A stretch of DNA of 64,000 nucleotides from Odontocerum albicorne (Eukaryota > Arthropoda > Insecta > Trichoptera > Odontoceridae): positions 33,344,043-33,408,042 of the forward strand of contig OX463849.1 of assembly GCA_949825065.1 (NCBI GenBank), written 5' to 3'. The position numbers and the translations under genes are program-made. Below the pieces are notes generated by a model. That model was given only the letters and a program-made list of their open reading frames with translations, had not been told where the DNA came from and searched no databases. Position 1 is the stretch's first letter. Each line of letters begins with the position of its first letter. Shown here piece by piece: positions 30,916 through 42,071 of this stretch.

Positions 30916-32049
30916 CAGGGTGTCCCAAAGGGCAACGTCAAGCCGGTATCGAGGAAGAGGCCAGATTATGAGGGTTCAGAATTAAAAAAATTTTTTTTGA
31001 AAAAGCCTTATACTTTTCGAGTTATAGGCATTTCTTCGAAAATTGTAAAAGTAGCTACCCTGAGCCGAATGTTTATATATTGTGACTAAAAATTGCCATA
31101 TTTTATGATTTTAATAGTTGTATCGCAATCCTAGATAGACCTGCTATTAGTCGGAGTCAGAAATAAAACAAAAAAAATTTGCACGTTTGAAAAAAAAATT
31201 GTTTTTGTCCGATCATAAAAAATAATATTTTTTATCAGCCAACTTTAACTCATCATACTGTAAAAATAATGTACTACGCTTACCTGGCAAGTTACATCAA
31301 AAGTTGGCCTGTTTAGTCAGAATTTCAAAATGGTACAAAACATATCTACTACTCCTTTAAAAATAATTTTAAAACATTAATTTCTGAAATTAAAGATCGA
31401 ATTCAAAAAATTTGAGCGAGACAAACGATACGGCGGATGAACGAGTTAGAGTAAGACACCATTTTTGACAGGAACTAGATATTACATATCAAAAATGGCG
31501 ACACTAGCTGTATTACTCTAACTAGTGCATCCGCCGTATCGTTTGTCTCGCTCAAAATTTTTGAATTCGATCTTTAATTTTAGAAATTAATGTTTTAAAA
31601 TTATTTTTAAAGGAGTAGTAGATATGTTTTGTACCATTTTGAAATTCTGACTAAACAGGCCAACTTTTGATGTAACTTGCCAGGTAAGCGTAGTACATTA
31701 TTTTTACAGTATGATGAGTTAAAGTTGGCTGATAAAAAATATTATTTTTTGTGATCGGACAAAAACAATTTTTTTTTCAAACGTGCAAATTTTTGTTTGT
31801 TTTATTTCTGACTCCGACTAATAGCAGGTCTATCTAGGATTGCGATACAACCATTAAAATAATAAAATATGTCAATTTTTAGTCACAGTATACAAACATT
31901 CGGCTCAGGGTAGCTACTATTACAATTTTCGAAGAAATGCCTATAACTCGAAAAGTATAAGGCTTTTTCAAAAAAAAAATTGAAATTCTGAACCCTCATA
32001 AGCTGGCCTCTTCTTCGATACCAGCTTGACGTTGCCCTTTGGGACACTG
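30916..32049. mobile_element. 1134 bp near-perfect palindrome (foldback element)
   Basis: Left arm begins CAGGGTGTCCCAAAGGGCAA, and the right arm ends with its complement (TTGCCCTTTGGGACACTG). The arms, about 550 bp each, match along their whole length with few differences and meet at a loop of about 20 nt near 31470-31490. TATA flanks both ends (30912-30915 and 32050-32053), consistent with a TA or TATA target duplication. No protein is encoded. The first eight bases match the dead transposase element at 20275-20988, which suggests a related helper. The arm similarity implies a recent insertion or ongoing conversion. Confidence 0.9.
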
Positions 32050-32053
32050 TATA

Positions 32054-32375
32054 TGGTATGTTATATATTTCTTGAGGAACTCTTTCTTAAAAGATTCATT
32101 TCACCTATTGGAAACCAAATAATTTATTTCTTTACTTTTACGTAAATACACGATTGGAGGCGATATCATCTGTTGCCTAACTAGTCCACCTACGGTATTA
32201 GCAGAGAGGACCAAGGTCTAAGTAAGTAAATGTGATGAAATGCAAGTTGCCTGAACGAGTGGACATGTAAGTGCTAAATAATTAGTATTAAATTAATTAA
32301 TTGTAAGAAATGTTATCTAGTCATAAGTTAATATGAAGGTGTTAACTATTTCTAAGAAATTAAATATTAAGATTA
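32054..32375. other. Unannotated stretch
   Basis: 32160-32280 is slightly GC-richer (GTTGCCTAACTAGTCCACCT) without an ORF. No partner was seen in this window. Confidence 0.4.
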
Positions 32376-32379
32376 TTTA

Positions 32380-32500
32380 AAATAAAATAACATGTAGGAA
32401 ATAAAAATTAAGTTTGTTCATAGTTATAAGTTATTACGACATAAATTTGTATATATCATAGGTACAGCCTTTGGAAAATGTTTGTATTATAGATACCACT
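32380..32500 (+). repeat. Dispersed repeat family Z, copy 1
   Basis: AACATGTAGGAAATAAAAAT, TAAGTTTGTTCATA and ATCATAGGTACAGCCTTTGG recur inverted at 34165-34315. Confidence 0.65.
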
Positions 32501-32879
32501 ATCTATTGGGGGATTTATTACGACCAACCCATTTTTCCCGATCTACCAGTTTTTTATATAATTATTATTGGATTCCTCTACTATATAGAAACAATATTTG
32601 GGAAAAACTATCATAAATTATAGTTAAAGATAAGTCTCATAGAAAATATAGATTATGATGGGAATTGAATGGGGTTTAAGGGAAAGGATTATTTTGAGAT
32701 GGGTTCTTATATTAAAAGGAAAAGCACATCTGATTAAATCATGATGATGGTTACAAATTCGAGCCAAGTAGAACGGAAATGATTATGTACTTATTAAAAA
32801 TAATATTTATTTGTTCATCATAATCAGTCCATGGCGACCTTTTCCTTAGAAACTTGAATTCCACACGGGGATTTATTTT

Positions 32880-33535
32880 TTAAATGTTTTATATGGGTGA
32901 GCGATGAACGATTAGAGCAAGTCAAATAATTATTAGATTAAGATAGTATTTTCTCAGATTATGTTAGATTTACGAAGGATATCAAACGGAGTCTAGCGAT
33001 AGAAAACACAATCAATGGGGCAATAAAACAGATACCATATACTCGAACTGGATAGTATCAAAATATACTTAGATGATAATCGGCAACAGTATTTTAATAC
33101 CAATTTTGATATGTGGAAGTCAGACGTGGATGTGAAAGAAACTGGATAATAATACATGGAGTAGCAATGTATGACAGGTAACGGAATACAGTGATTAGGG
33201 ATGAATGGTTACTTAAGGCTGATGTATTGAATAAGACGAAGAATAGCACTCACAGATGGTTAAGGCACGTGGAACAAATAAATGAAAAAAGACTGACAAA
33301 AAAAATAAACAATGCAAAATTGAGCGGAAGAGGAATACCAAGGATAGTATGGTTGGATAAAGTTAATAATATTTTGAAAGAAGAAAATGTAATAAGTCAG
33401 AAAAATCGTACGAGTTGAATGAGAATGTGTATGAATATTGAGAAGGTGATTGTGAGACAAGATAGGAACGTTTGATAATTTATCCCCTCTGCCTAGCCCA
33501 ACAGGGAAATGACATGGTGGTATTTTGTTTTCAAA
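32880..33535 (+). pseudogene. LINE family A 3' half
   Basis: Begins in the 'F.DYVRFTKDIKRSLAIENTING' region (32955-33020), continues through 'LIPILICGSQTWM', then the open frame 33191-33418: MIRDEWLLKADVLNKTKNST, HRWLRHVEQINEKRLTKKIN, SGRGIPRIVWLDKVNNILKE. It ends with 'CPLCLAQQGNDMVVF'-like text near 33535. It is the most continuous copy of the C-terminal domain in the window, but still interrupted by stops upstream and downstream. Confidence 0.85.
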
Positions 33536-34004
33536 AGGTGTAAAGAAAGATTTCAACCCTTAAAAGAGTGATTATTGAAACCGTTTTTGTTACAATAATT
33601 TTTTTATAAATAGAATAAAACATTTAGAAAAAGAGAAGATTTTGATAAGCAGATGCAGGAAAGATTACGGAATATCTCTGGTTGATTGGACGTATTATTA
33701 TTTTTAATACTTAAAGCTGAAGATCGGAAACAGGTGCAACGAAGCGAGTATGACCGCAGACTAAGTTTCGGGATGCCCAGATTTAATGGACCGTTTGATG
33801 TTTTTTTTTATAATACTTTTTTGTAGTTAAGTCTTTTGAACTTCATAATTTTATGGAAACATAACTTTTCAATAGTATTTTTATATGAATGGAACTTTGG
33901 TGATGATTAGTACGTTTAAAATGGCTTCCAGTCTGGTTGAAGAGTCTGTCTAGTAACAATAATTGCACGCTCTGAAAGGAAATATATAGTATATGCGATA
34001 TATG
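33536..34004. other. Mostly unannotated; S3 scrap at 33912-33975
   Basis: TTCCAGTCTGGTTGAAGAGT and the following AATAATTGCACGC match the body of SINE S3. The rest shows nothing. Confidence 0.45.
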
Positions 34005-34164
34005 GATGAATAACGAAAGATTAGAGAAAATTGAAGAACTACTATTTAAGTAGTATTTTCTCTAGGTGATGGAAGAGTTGCGAGGTATATCAAACGACGT
34101 GTAGTAAAAATGAACTAAGCAAGGGGGGAACGATACATATATTATATATATTTTTTTTATTAAA

Positions 34165-34315
34165 CAAAGTAAATTATTATACAAATATTTGCCAAAGCTA
34201 TACCTATAAACAAATTTATAACTTAACTAATCTTAGTTATATATTATAATTTATGAACTTACTTAATCTTATTTTCCTACATGTCATTTTATTTATTCAA
34301 TCTTAATATATGAGA
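34165..34315 (-). repeat. Repeat family Z, copy 2, inserted in LINE A
   Basis: Complement of 32380-32500 (CCTACATGTCATTTTATTTA; GCCAAAGCTATACCTATAAA on +). Confidence 0.65.
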
Positions 34316-34494
34316 TCTTGTATACTTGAACTTAACAGTATTGAAATTTGTTAAGATTTGTTAAGTTCACAACAGTATTTAAGTATCAACTTTGATGTAC
34401 GGCAGTGAAACGTGGACGAAGAACAAGGCTGAAAAGAGCCTAATAAATTATGTAGAAATGCGTGCACTTAGAAGAATACATGGGGGGACAAAGT

Positions 34495-34660
34495 TTTGTC
34501 CTAAATGAGATACAGGCAAAAGCCTAGTTTACTGGGGACATGACAAAATGAAAGGCAACAAACCCAGATCCATTAAACTTGTGTGTCCAAATTAAATTAC
34601 CTGTTATTTTTTCGCAAATTATGTATTTCTTGTCATGTGTATGATAAAATAAAATATATA
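34495..34660 (-). repeat. Repeat family X, copy 3, inserted in LINE A
   Basis: Complement of part of 925-1150: GAGATACAGGCAAAAGCCTA and GGCAACAAACCCAGATCCAT on +. It splits the LINE A reading 'RIHGGT | YDRIWNE'. Confidence 0.75.
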
Positions 34661-34767
34661 CGAGTATATACTCGTATATATAGTATAACATATATGACAG
34701 AATATGGAATGAAAATGAGTGTCAACTTAAGATTAATGTGTTGAGAAAGATGCAGAAGAGCGACGAT

Positions 34768-34935
34768 ATCAGTGGGCTAGTTGGTAAGACGCTTGTTTAT
34801 CGACCCGGAAATTGCGGGTTCATTTACCGCAGACCCCAGATTTTTTTTTTAAAATGGACCCTTCTGATTAATTGGAAGAAATTGTCACACAGCAATAGCC
34901 ACTTAAGGTTGTACTGTATACAAGGAAAATGATAT
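34768..34935 (+). repeat. SINE S1 inserted in LINE A
   Basis: GGGCTAGTTGGTAAGACGCT (box A), ATTGCGGGTTCATTTACCGC (box B region), ATTAATTGGAAGAAATTGTC and TTGTACTGTATACAAG tail. The flanking LINE A text resumes after 35030. Confidence 0.8.
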
Positions 34936-34939
34936 ACAT

Positions 34940-35145
34940 GATTCGCTCGGGCGCTCCTATAGCTGCCAGACGTGTTTGGTTTAGTGGGTTCGAAACCCAA
35001 GTTCAAGTCCCCTGGAGAATAGTTCACTATATTAACGAAGTTTTACAAAAGCATCCTTTAAAAGAGATGAGCAATTAGATGGTTTGGGCACGTGTAACGA
35101 ATAAATGAAGAATATGACAAAATAAATATATAACGAAATAAATAA
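34940..35145 (+). repeat. S3 3' scrap followed by LINE A scrap
   Basis: AGTGGGTTCGAAACCCAAGT resembles the GTGGTTCGAAGTCTGAAG region of S3. From 35075, GATGGTTTGGGCACGTGTAA is family A ('RWFGHV'). Confidence 0.45.
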
Positions 35146-35764
35146 AATATAAGCTATGTGTAAGAATAGCCTTTGCCTTCCTGTGCTAAAAAAGTCCACG
35201 CGTTCCGGTGCTGTGTATTCAATACACATGTAAAAATGAGCGATTTAAAATCGAAAAAATAAGAATATTCATGGCCAATCGCTTAAATGAATTAAATTTG
35301 AAGTCAAAAGTGATAATAATTGAAATTTAATTGCTGAAAACATGAAAAAACATCGGCCACGTTCACAAAATGGGTGAAGAGACCACCTCAAATGGATGCC
35401 CGAGAGCTACTGAAGCTAGCGAACTTAGATTCAATTTCTTGCGTTCCCATATACCGAATTAGAGTAAGAGTGAGACGTGAATAGCGTCGCTTCCTCACCC
35501 ATAGTGGTTTTTTTAGAATGAATATACCTACGTCACACACTGGCACACATTTGATTGTATTGGTGAATTTATTCCCGATTTTCACAAAATATCTCTGATG
35601 TGGCCGATAAGTGCTATTTATTATTAATATTATTTTTTTCATTTAATACGTAAATGTATTACGGAGGAACACCTAAAATCTGAACCCAGTATTTATTATA
35701 TTTATAGAGATATTAAAGTATTTATTATATTTTTATCACAGGGAAGGAAGGGTTAAACAGATAA

Positions 35765-35950
35765 AGGCTGCGGCCATTATATAAAGTACTTCTCAGCATC
35801 TGCATATGTTTAAAAAAAACTATAATAATTTAGTAAGAGAAGAGCACAAAACTTATGAAGGGAAGATGGTCTACATAGAAACCTTTGTAGGTCGTCCGAT
35901 ATGTTATAGTAGCACATTTGACTTAAAGTGTAGTGTATTTATATAGTGCC
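35765..35950 (+). repeat. Repeat family Y, copy 2
   Basis: GCGGCCATTATATAAAGTAC, TCTGCATATGTTTAAAAAAA, TTTAGTAAGAGAAGAGCA and AACCTTTGTAGGTCGTCCG recur at 46195-46345. Confidence 0.6.
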
Positions 35951-36354
35951 AGATAAAATAAATTCCGCAGCAAATGCACTACATGGCCTTTTTGTGATGC
36001 CAAATTGATTCGCGAGTCCACAGAAATGGTACGTGATGATATTTGCTAAGTTGACGCATGTGGTAATTGTCCACGCTCTTCTTCAATACACGTGTTGTCT
36101 GCTATGAATGAGTCAAATCAGTCAAAAGACTCATAACCTAATAATGACTATACTTTAGTTTTATTACGGTAGTCAGAAAAAAAAAGTAAAACACTGTACA
36201 GTGGTTTTCGATAGAGGAAAAAACAACTGTGTGAATCTTACAAGTCATTTTCTGACAGGTTTAATAGTCGAACGATATTTACTTTTACTGATTGTATTTC
36301 ATGTATTTGAATTACATACGAACACGTTATTTCAAATCTCATTTAAAAAACGAC

Positions 36355-36440
36355 AACCCTCGTGGTCTAGTTTCGAATCCTGTCTTTCAGCCCAGAGATT
36401 GTTGGTTCGATTCTCGATATGGTTTATTGGAAAAGATTAA
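36355..36440 (+). repeat. SINE S1-like head fragment
   Basis: CCTCGTGGTCTAGTTTCGAA, CTTTCAGCCCAGAGATTG and GGTTCGATTCTCG (box B). Confidence 0.5.
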
Positions 36441-37069
36441 CAATACCTTCCCTGTGATGTGTAACTAGTACACATAGCTTCTAAAAACTTTAATATCTCT
36501 GTAAACATAATAAATACTGGGTTCAGATTTTAGGTACTCCTCCGTAATACATTTACGCATTGAATGATAAAATAATATTAATAATAATTAGCACTTATCG
36601 GCCACATCAGAGATATTTTGTGAAAATCGGGAATAAATTCATCAATACAATCAAACATGTGCCAGTATGTGACGTAGGTATATTAATTCTAAAAAACCGC
36701 TATGGGTGAAGAAGTGACGCTATTCACGTCTCACTCTCACTCTACTTCGTTATATGGGAACGCAAGAAATAGAATATCAGTTCGCTCGCTTCAGTAGCTC
36801 TCGGACATCCATTTGAGGTGGTCTCTTCACCCGTTTTGTGAACGTCGGTCGATGTTTTTTTTTCATGTTTTCAGCAATAAAATTTCAATTATTGTCACTT
36901 TTAACTTCAAATTTTATTAATTTAAGCGATTGGCTATGAATATTCTTATTTTTTCGATTTTAAATCGCTCATTTTTACATGTGTATTGATGTGTGTTGAG
37001 CACACAGCACCGGAAGGCGCGGATTTTTTTAGCCCAGGAAGGGAAAGGTTATATAGGAATAAACTAGGC

Positions 37070-37122
37070 AGTTTGTACTGTATAGAATGAAAGTGTAATA
37101 AAATACAATACAGTACTAGTGA
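37070..37122 (+). repeat. SINE S1 tail scrap
   Basis: TTTGTACTGTATAGAATGAA then GTGTAATAAAATACAATACA. Confidence 0.6.
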
Positions 37123-37580
37123 ATTGTGAATTATTTTTTATCTTCTGTCTAGTTCTTCTTCGGTCATATGTTAGTCTTAACAAGTTTTAGAAGGAGACAG
37201 TTATAGAAAATCACTTCATAAACCAAGGCGTGAGGAAGTGGTCGCGTGTTTTAATCATAAGAAATCAGCTGAAATATTCATACTCAGCATTCATATTCTT
37301 AAATCTCAAGCTATTCGATGAATAATTTCAACTGCTGCATATAAATCAAATCCAACAACTCGTCATCACAAGCTTTACATTTGCATCAGTTATTCACTTA
37401 CATGCATGTGTGGAATCCTAGAAAAGCTCTCACTTCTTGTGCCCCCTTATTACATCTATTTTTTTAATTTGAAGTCGCGATATTATAAAAATAACAACTC
37501 TCTCTCAGAAATTCTTGAAGTTAGGAACAGCATGTACTTACTTTAACTACATTAACTTCTCTATCAACAATACATGACCT
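37123..37580. other. AT-rich stretch, nothing recognised
   Basis: No gene, RNA or repeat partner was detected. Confidence 0.45.
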
Positions 37581-37674
37581 CCAGTCGTATATAAATGCAG
37601 GGAAACTCCAATTTATAAGGCCGCAGCCGCTACCTTCCCAGCCTCACATCACACTAAAAAATTACCGTCACACA

Positions 37675-37893
37675 TCATAAATATCTTCTTATTCTCCGCC
37701 AAGCTATGCCTTCTTCTCTGTATTCTTGCGCGGTGAACAGCGGGCGGTATGTTGCTGTTCCTAGGAGCCGGGGTGCTGCGGAGCAGGGCGATAGGGAGGA
37801 CGCTGGAATCTTGAGAATGCCATCAGGGCCGCTGATATGAGACAAAATCACTCTGGATACGTAGGCCATAACATCTTGGACTAAATTCAGCAA
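37675..37893 (-). CDS. Unrecognised ORF, 72 aa, in a GC-rich island
   Basis: The frame reads MLNLVQDVMAYVSRVILSHI, then SGPDGILKIPASSLSPCSAA, TATYRPLFTAQEYREEG and ends RRIRRYL. The island (about 37690-37900) is far richer in G and C than its surroundings. A C-rich then pyrimidine-rich tract followed by TTTAG (about 37880, minus strand) could be a 3' splice site just inside the frame, so a terminal exon is possible. The plus strand has a TATATAAA at 37588 and a 44-codon frame from about 37707, a competing reading. No domain is recognised. Confidence 0.35.
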   Translation of the reverse strand: MLNLVQDVMAYVSRVILSHISGPDGILKIPASSLSPCSAAPRLLGTATYRPLFTAQEYREEGIAWRRIRRYL

Positions 37894-37904
37894 CGTATTG
37901 AGTT

Positions 37905-38860
37905 GAGAGGGGGGTGCATAAACAAACTAAAGGGAATACGAGTATAACTACATAATTACTTCTTCAAAGTATACACACATAAACACCCCACACACATACA
38001 GATGACACAACAGTGGAAAAAGTAATCCCTGAAATCACTGACATAATAGAATAGCACGTTGAGCACACGTAAATTTTTGCTTTCAATATAAATAAAAGAA
38101 CTCGTTTCCTATATCAAAACCTCCAGTTAATTAATATTTACATAAAAGAGGTTCGATCAGCAGTTTTTAATTAAGTCCTCCAAAGAAACGATTTTTTCAA
38201 AATGAAACTTAACAGAATACAATAATTAAGAGTATAGTCGCATTCTTATATGAATATACATATATGTTAACGAGATTTCAATAAGATAAAAGATACCATA
38301 ATAACCAGAAAACACTTATTCAATTTTATATAGAAACGTTACTCTTCAATGCATGACTTTCCACTCATAAATCTACAGTTTCATCCTCTTCTTTCCTTTC
38401 CATTAAAACTAACTAATCACGAACTCCTTATAAGGTACTTAAAATATATTAGTATACTGCTAGTCAAAATGTTTTGTTACTAGTAAAAATGTGCATTTTG
38501 ATGACTTAAAATAAATATAAGTGAATACTTAAAAAAAAGACTTTTTACTAGCACCTTTGTAGAAGTAGTAGGTATTGATTAATACTTATAACATACTAGT
38601 TTGTACATAGTTAATAACAAATTTATTTTCATGCGTATGTCGTGTAACTACAGGATGGTAGAAATTTTTATGTCATATTTTTCTTACTATTGGAAAAAAA
38701 CGAACAAATTTAAAAAAAAAAAATATCACACTCGTTTATTTAGATTTTAATTTTGAACCTTCATCGGAGATGTTATTTTTCAACAAAAATCTTATACACT
38801 TGGTTTAATATTGTTTTCAAAAGGTTTTAAAAATCATTGACCAACCAATTGTTTGCATTC
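37905..38860. other. AT-rich stretch, nothing recognised
   Basis: Short CACA-rich run at 37970-38000. No gene visible. Confidence 0.45.
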
Positions 38861-38865
38861 TAAGT

Positions 38866-39320
38866 TTACCATATGTATTTGAATTGAATATTTCTGTTTA
38901 ATACCTTAATTTTATTATTAGTATCCGTTAAACGTTATCAACATATTATACAGATTGGTTTACTTTGGAAGTGAATTCTAAGTTTATGTACAATATTTGA
39001 ATTGGATATTTCAGTTTAATACCTTTATTTGATTATTAGTATCCCTTAAACGTTATCAACATATAATATTATACAGATTGGTTTACTTTGGAAGTGAATT
39101 CTAAGTTTATGTGTTTGAATTGGATATTTCAGTTTAATACCTTTATTTGATTATTAGTATCCGTTAAACGTTATCAACATATACATATTGGTTTACTTTG
39201 GAAGTGAATTCTAAGAGTATGTATTTGAATTGGATATTTCAGTTACATGCCTTTATTTGATAAATAGTATTCGTTAAAAGTTTTCAACAACAGCGGTTTA
39301 CTTGGGAAGTGAGTTTAAAA
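38866..39320. repeat. Tandem repeat, about 105-125 bp x 4
   Basis: GAATTGGATATTTCAGTTTA, TATTAGTATCCGTTAAACG, TTATCAACATAT and GGTTTACTTTGGAAGTGAAT recur in order four times with small indels, decaying at both ends. Confidence 0.9.
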
Positions 39321-39491
39321 AGTATCAAAAAAGAATTTTAAAGTTCTGAGTTTGAGTTTAGTTAAAGTGATTTATAAACATCAAAAATTCTAAAAAATAC
39401 AATAACAAAAACAAGATGAAGATTTCCAACCGATTAATCTATTAATAAGTTATAATAAAACACTTTTTCAAGGATTTGATCTGCCTCAAAG

Positions 39492-39704
39492 ATGGATGTG
39501 TATGAATTAATCGTTTTAGACGTGGCCACAGATGTAATGCTCACGCCTTCCACATGTGTGGATTTATTGATTCCCCAATGTGCTCATGTGGTATGGTCCA
39601 GGCCGTCAGTATTTGTGGAGGAATGCCCAACTTATTACCTCCCGGGAGGACTAGCGGAGGCCATAAGGCTACTCTTGAGGCTGTATTATGAACGAGAGTC
39701 CTAA
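39492..39704 (+). CDS. Unrecognised ORF, 70 aa
   Basis: Reads MDVYELIVLDVATDVMLTPS, then TCVDLLIPQCAHVVWSRP, ECPTYYLPGGLAEAIRLLL and ends RLYYERES. Codons are less AT-biased than the flanks, and several hydrophobic stretches alternate with acidic residues. No domain or second copy is recognised. It starts about 170 bp after the preceding tandem array. It may be a host exon or a fragment of an unknown element. Confidence 0.35.
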   Translation: MDVYELIVLDVATDVMLTPSTCVDLLIPQCAHVVWSRPSVFVEECPTYYLPGGLAEAIRLLLRLYYERES

Positions 39705-39879
39705 ATAGCTGTAAGAAAGAAACATATTAGTAAATAAAAAGAAACCATACTCTCACATACTCGTATGAGAGAAAGAAATCATTTGTGAGAAGAAGAAAAA
39801 AAATCAAGTGTTGCCTTAAAACCCGATCTGGAAAAGGTTATTTCATAGCCAAAAATTAATTATCATACGATGTATTTTG

Positions 39880-40075
39880 ACAACTTCCGTGGCCTAGTTG
39901 GTAAGACGGGTGTCTTCCAGCCCGGGGATTACGGGTTCAATTATCATTGTAGTCCAGACTATTTAAAAAAAATCCCAGACTCAAGGTCTTTTAAACAAAT
40001 TTCTAGGTGGCTGGAAGAAATTGCAACGATTGTACTATATGCAACGAAAGTGTAATGTAACACAATACTATATAC
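39880..40075 (+). repeat. SINE S1, near full length
   Basis: CCGTGGCCTAGTTGGTAAGA (box A), CTTCCAGCCCGGGGATTACG, box B GGGTTCAATTATC, then GGTGGCTGGAAGAAATTGC and the tail GCAACGAAAGTGTAATGTAA. Confidence 0.85.
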
Positions 40076-40079
40076 GTTC

Positions 40080-40640
40080 GTTTTATGGTAGAAAAAGCGA
40101 CAGATCTCCACGTGTCTATACACAAATTATCTTTTTAATATATTTATTATAATAGTAATTTGAACCCACCCTATGTTTGATATTAATTAATTTCCTCGTG
40201 TATCAGCAATTATCTAGCAGCGCCTGCACACAAAGCAGCAGGCATAAGAGCCCATAGCCCATAGACCAGTCTGTGTCGGTCTGTCGGGAGTACGGTGCAG
40301 CCCAGATAATAGATCACGTATGCGGCACGAATATCTAATAATGCACCGAGATTAATTCACGCCTTGTGTATTGGGTATAATATTAGTCTCATACACCGTA
40401 TATTAAAACACAACATACACTCAAAAGACGCCATCTTTATTTATTTGTAAAGGAGAGAAAAATTGAGGGTGAGGGTTGGAACTAGGTGGAGTGAAAGATC
40501 TTAAACAGTGTTTTGGGAGGTTTAGGGAAAAGTGGATTGGACACATATTTATAAAATAAATTGCGTTTCAATGAAATTAAAATCGTAACCCCTAGGTCAA
40601 AAGATAGTCGTCATAATTTATGAGAAATATTTTGTTTTGC
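40080..40640. other. Unannotated stretch
   Basis: 40200-40340 is GC-richer (AGCGCCTGCACACAAAGCAG) with no ORF. Nothing recognised. Confidence 0.4.
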
Positions 40641-40644
40641 ATTT

Positions 40645-40735
40645 TACTTTTGTTGTATACTGTACAACCTGACAGGTGTATGGCCATGTAGCAATATTTT
40701 CCAACTAGCCAGAAATGTGTTAAAAACAACATGTA
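40645..40735 (-). repeat. SINE S1 3' part
   Basis: The minus strand gives GGCTAGTTGGAAAATATTGC, GGCCATACACC and GTACAGTATACAACAAAAGT. Confidence 0.7.
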
Positions 40736-40784
40736 TATAAAAACAATGAAATTACTTTATGCATACAGTACATAAATATTATTC

Positions 40785-41480
40785 CGCTGTTGGTCCTCTG
40801 GGGTTTACGGAAAGAACAGACGACGAGACTTCTTACCTCGACACACATATTTCGACTCTTCCACATTCATACGCCTTCTTCTACAGCTCTTACAATTCCT
40901 CTTACTTCTTGCATTTCCTTATAAAATATCATTAACTATATCTAACAATACTTTCCTTGGTTTTCCTTTACCACGACTTCAACTCAGATTTGCACTGTAC
41001 GTATTTCTTTTGTTTGTCTTTTCTCCCTTCTTTCGTTTCTTATTCATTCGTGCCCAAACTATCTCATAATGTTCTTCTTTATTTTACGCAACACATCAGC
41101 CTTAAGTTCACATTAATTCCTAATCACTTCATTCCGTATTTTGACATTCATTGACACGCCATATATTTATCTAATTGCACACACATCTGCAGCATTTATT
41201 CAAACTCTCAATATTTTTCCGTGTCCATGTTTCACTAGCATACATCAAAGTTGGTACTAAAAGATTGTGTAAACTATTTTAACAGATTTTGATACTCTCC
41301 GGTTCGCGTATATATGTTTTAGTGCTTCACTGACTTGGTTTCCTATCGATATACATCGTTCGATATCTAAAAAATGCAAAATATTCGATAAACCACTTTA
41401 GGAACAAATACGTTACCCATTTATTCGATACTTCTAACGTAAATACTCTCGTTTTCTGGTCTGTTGATTTACAGATTTCT
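40785..41480 (-). pseudogene. LINE family A, long degenerate fragment
   Basis: On + one sees, in reverse order, CGACTCTTCCACATTCATAC, TTTCCTTGGTTTTCCTTTAC, GTGCCCAAACTATCTCATAA ('RWFGHE' region), CTTAAGTTCACATTAATTCC, TCCGTGTCCATGTTTCACTA ('ETWT') and TTGGTTTCCTATCGATATAC ('IGNQVS'). An additional piece at 41870-42020 continues upstream in the RT region. The 65-codon plus ORF at 40957 is antisense. Confidence 0.75.
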
Positions 41481-41869
41481 AAACTTCAGTCCGTTGTTAA
41501 TAATATAACATAACAGATGTTTAAAGACGTCCATTTCAATAATCATATAAATAACAAATTTGCCGTTCTCCCAGCATACTGAAAGACTATGATCAAATAC
41601 CGTACCGTTATCCTGCTGGATGACTAACTAGGACTCCATATTTTTGGTCAATAGCTTATCATATGTATGAATTAAATACGTTGATAACTGATTTTTTTTA
41701 TATAGAGGTAACATTTACACTTGCATAGTTTAAAGAACAAATTTTCAAAAAATAAGAAAAACTAGAAACTGTAAACAATAAACCACATTCAAATTGGTTC
41801 ATGATGTTCAAGTACGATTCTGCTAGTAGGCTAGTCTATAGTTGTAAGAAATATTGTCATCTCTTCTAA

Positions 41870-42020
41870 AACAAATCTACACACCTTTCAATATCTCTTA
41901 TAAATCTTCCATCATCTGAAAAAATACTACCTAAATAGCGAAATTATTCAACTGTGTTGTATCTTTCTAAGCAATCACAACTACCATACACATGTTTCCA
42001 TTTCTAGAAACAAACCTTCA
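41870..42020 (-). pseudogene. LINE family A RT-region scrap
   Basis: The minus strand reads 'SDDGRFIRDIER' near 41925-41890 and a preceding 'SKNGNMCMVVVIA' stretch. Confidence 0.5.
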
Positions 42021-42071
42021 AAAAGCTAGTATTGAATCTGTACGGTGAACTAACGTACGAGTATATCGAAT

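Larger units (their letters stand above)
34005..34767 (+). pseudogene. LINE family A, broken by other repeats
   Basis: Three pieces are in order: 34005-34135 ('YLSSIFSR.WKSCEVYQTTCSKNELSKG'-type), 34370-34505 ('VSTLMYGSETWTKNKAEKSLIN' then 'EMRALRRIHGGT'), and 34680-34767 ('YDRIWNENECQLKINVLRKMQKS'). Repeat Z (34165-34315, -) separates pieces one and two. Repeat X (34495-34660, -) separates two and three. S1 (34768-34935) then interrupts the end, and a last scrap lies at 35075-35145. Confidence 0.75.
35165..37050. mobile_element. Large inverted-repeat element, arms about 555 bp, spacer about 770 bp
   Basis: 35165-35717 and 36489-37050 are diverged inverted copies. Matching landmarks are GGTGCTGTGT/ACACAGCACC, AGCGATTTAAAATCGAAAAA, GAAGAGACCACCTCAAATGG, ATTTATTCCCGATTTTCACA and AATCTGAACCCAGTATTTAT. 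The spacer holds a repeat Y copy and an S1-like head (36355-36440). No target duplication is evident, and no transposase is encoded. The class is unknown; it may be a foldback element or two independent opposite insertions of one repeat. Confidence 0.75.
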
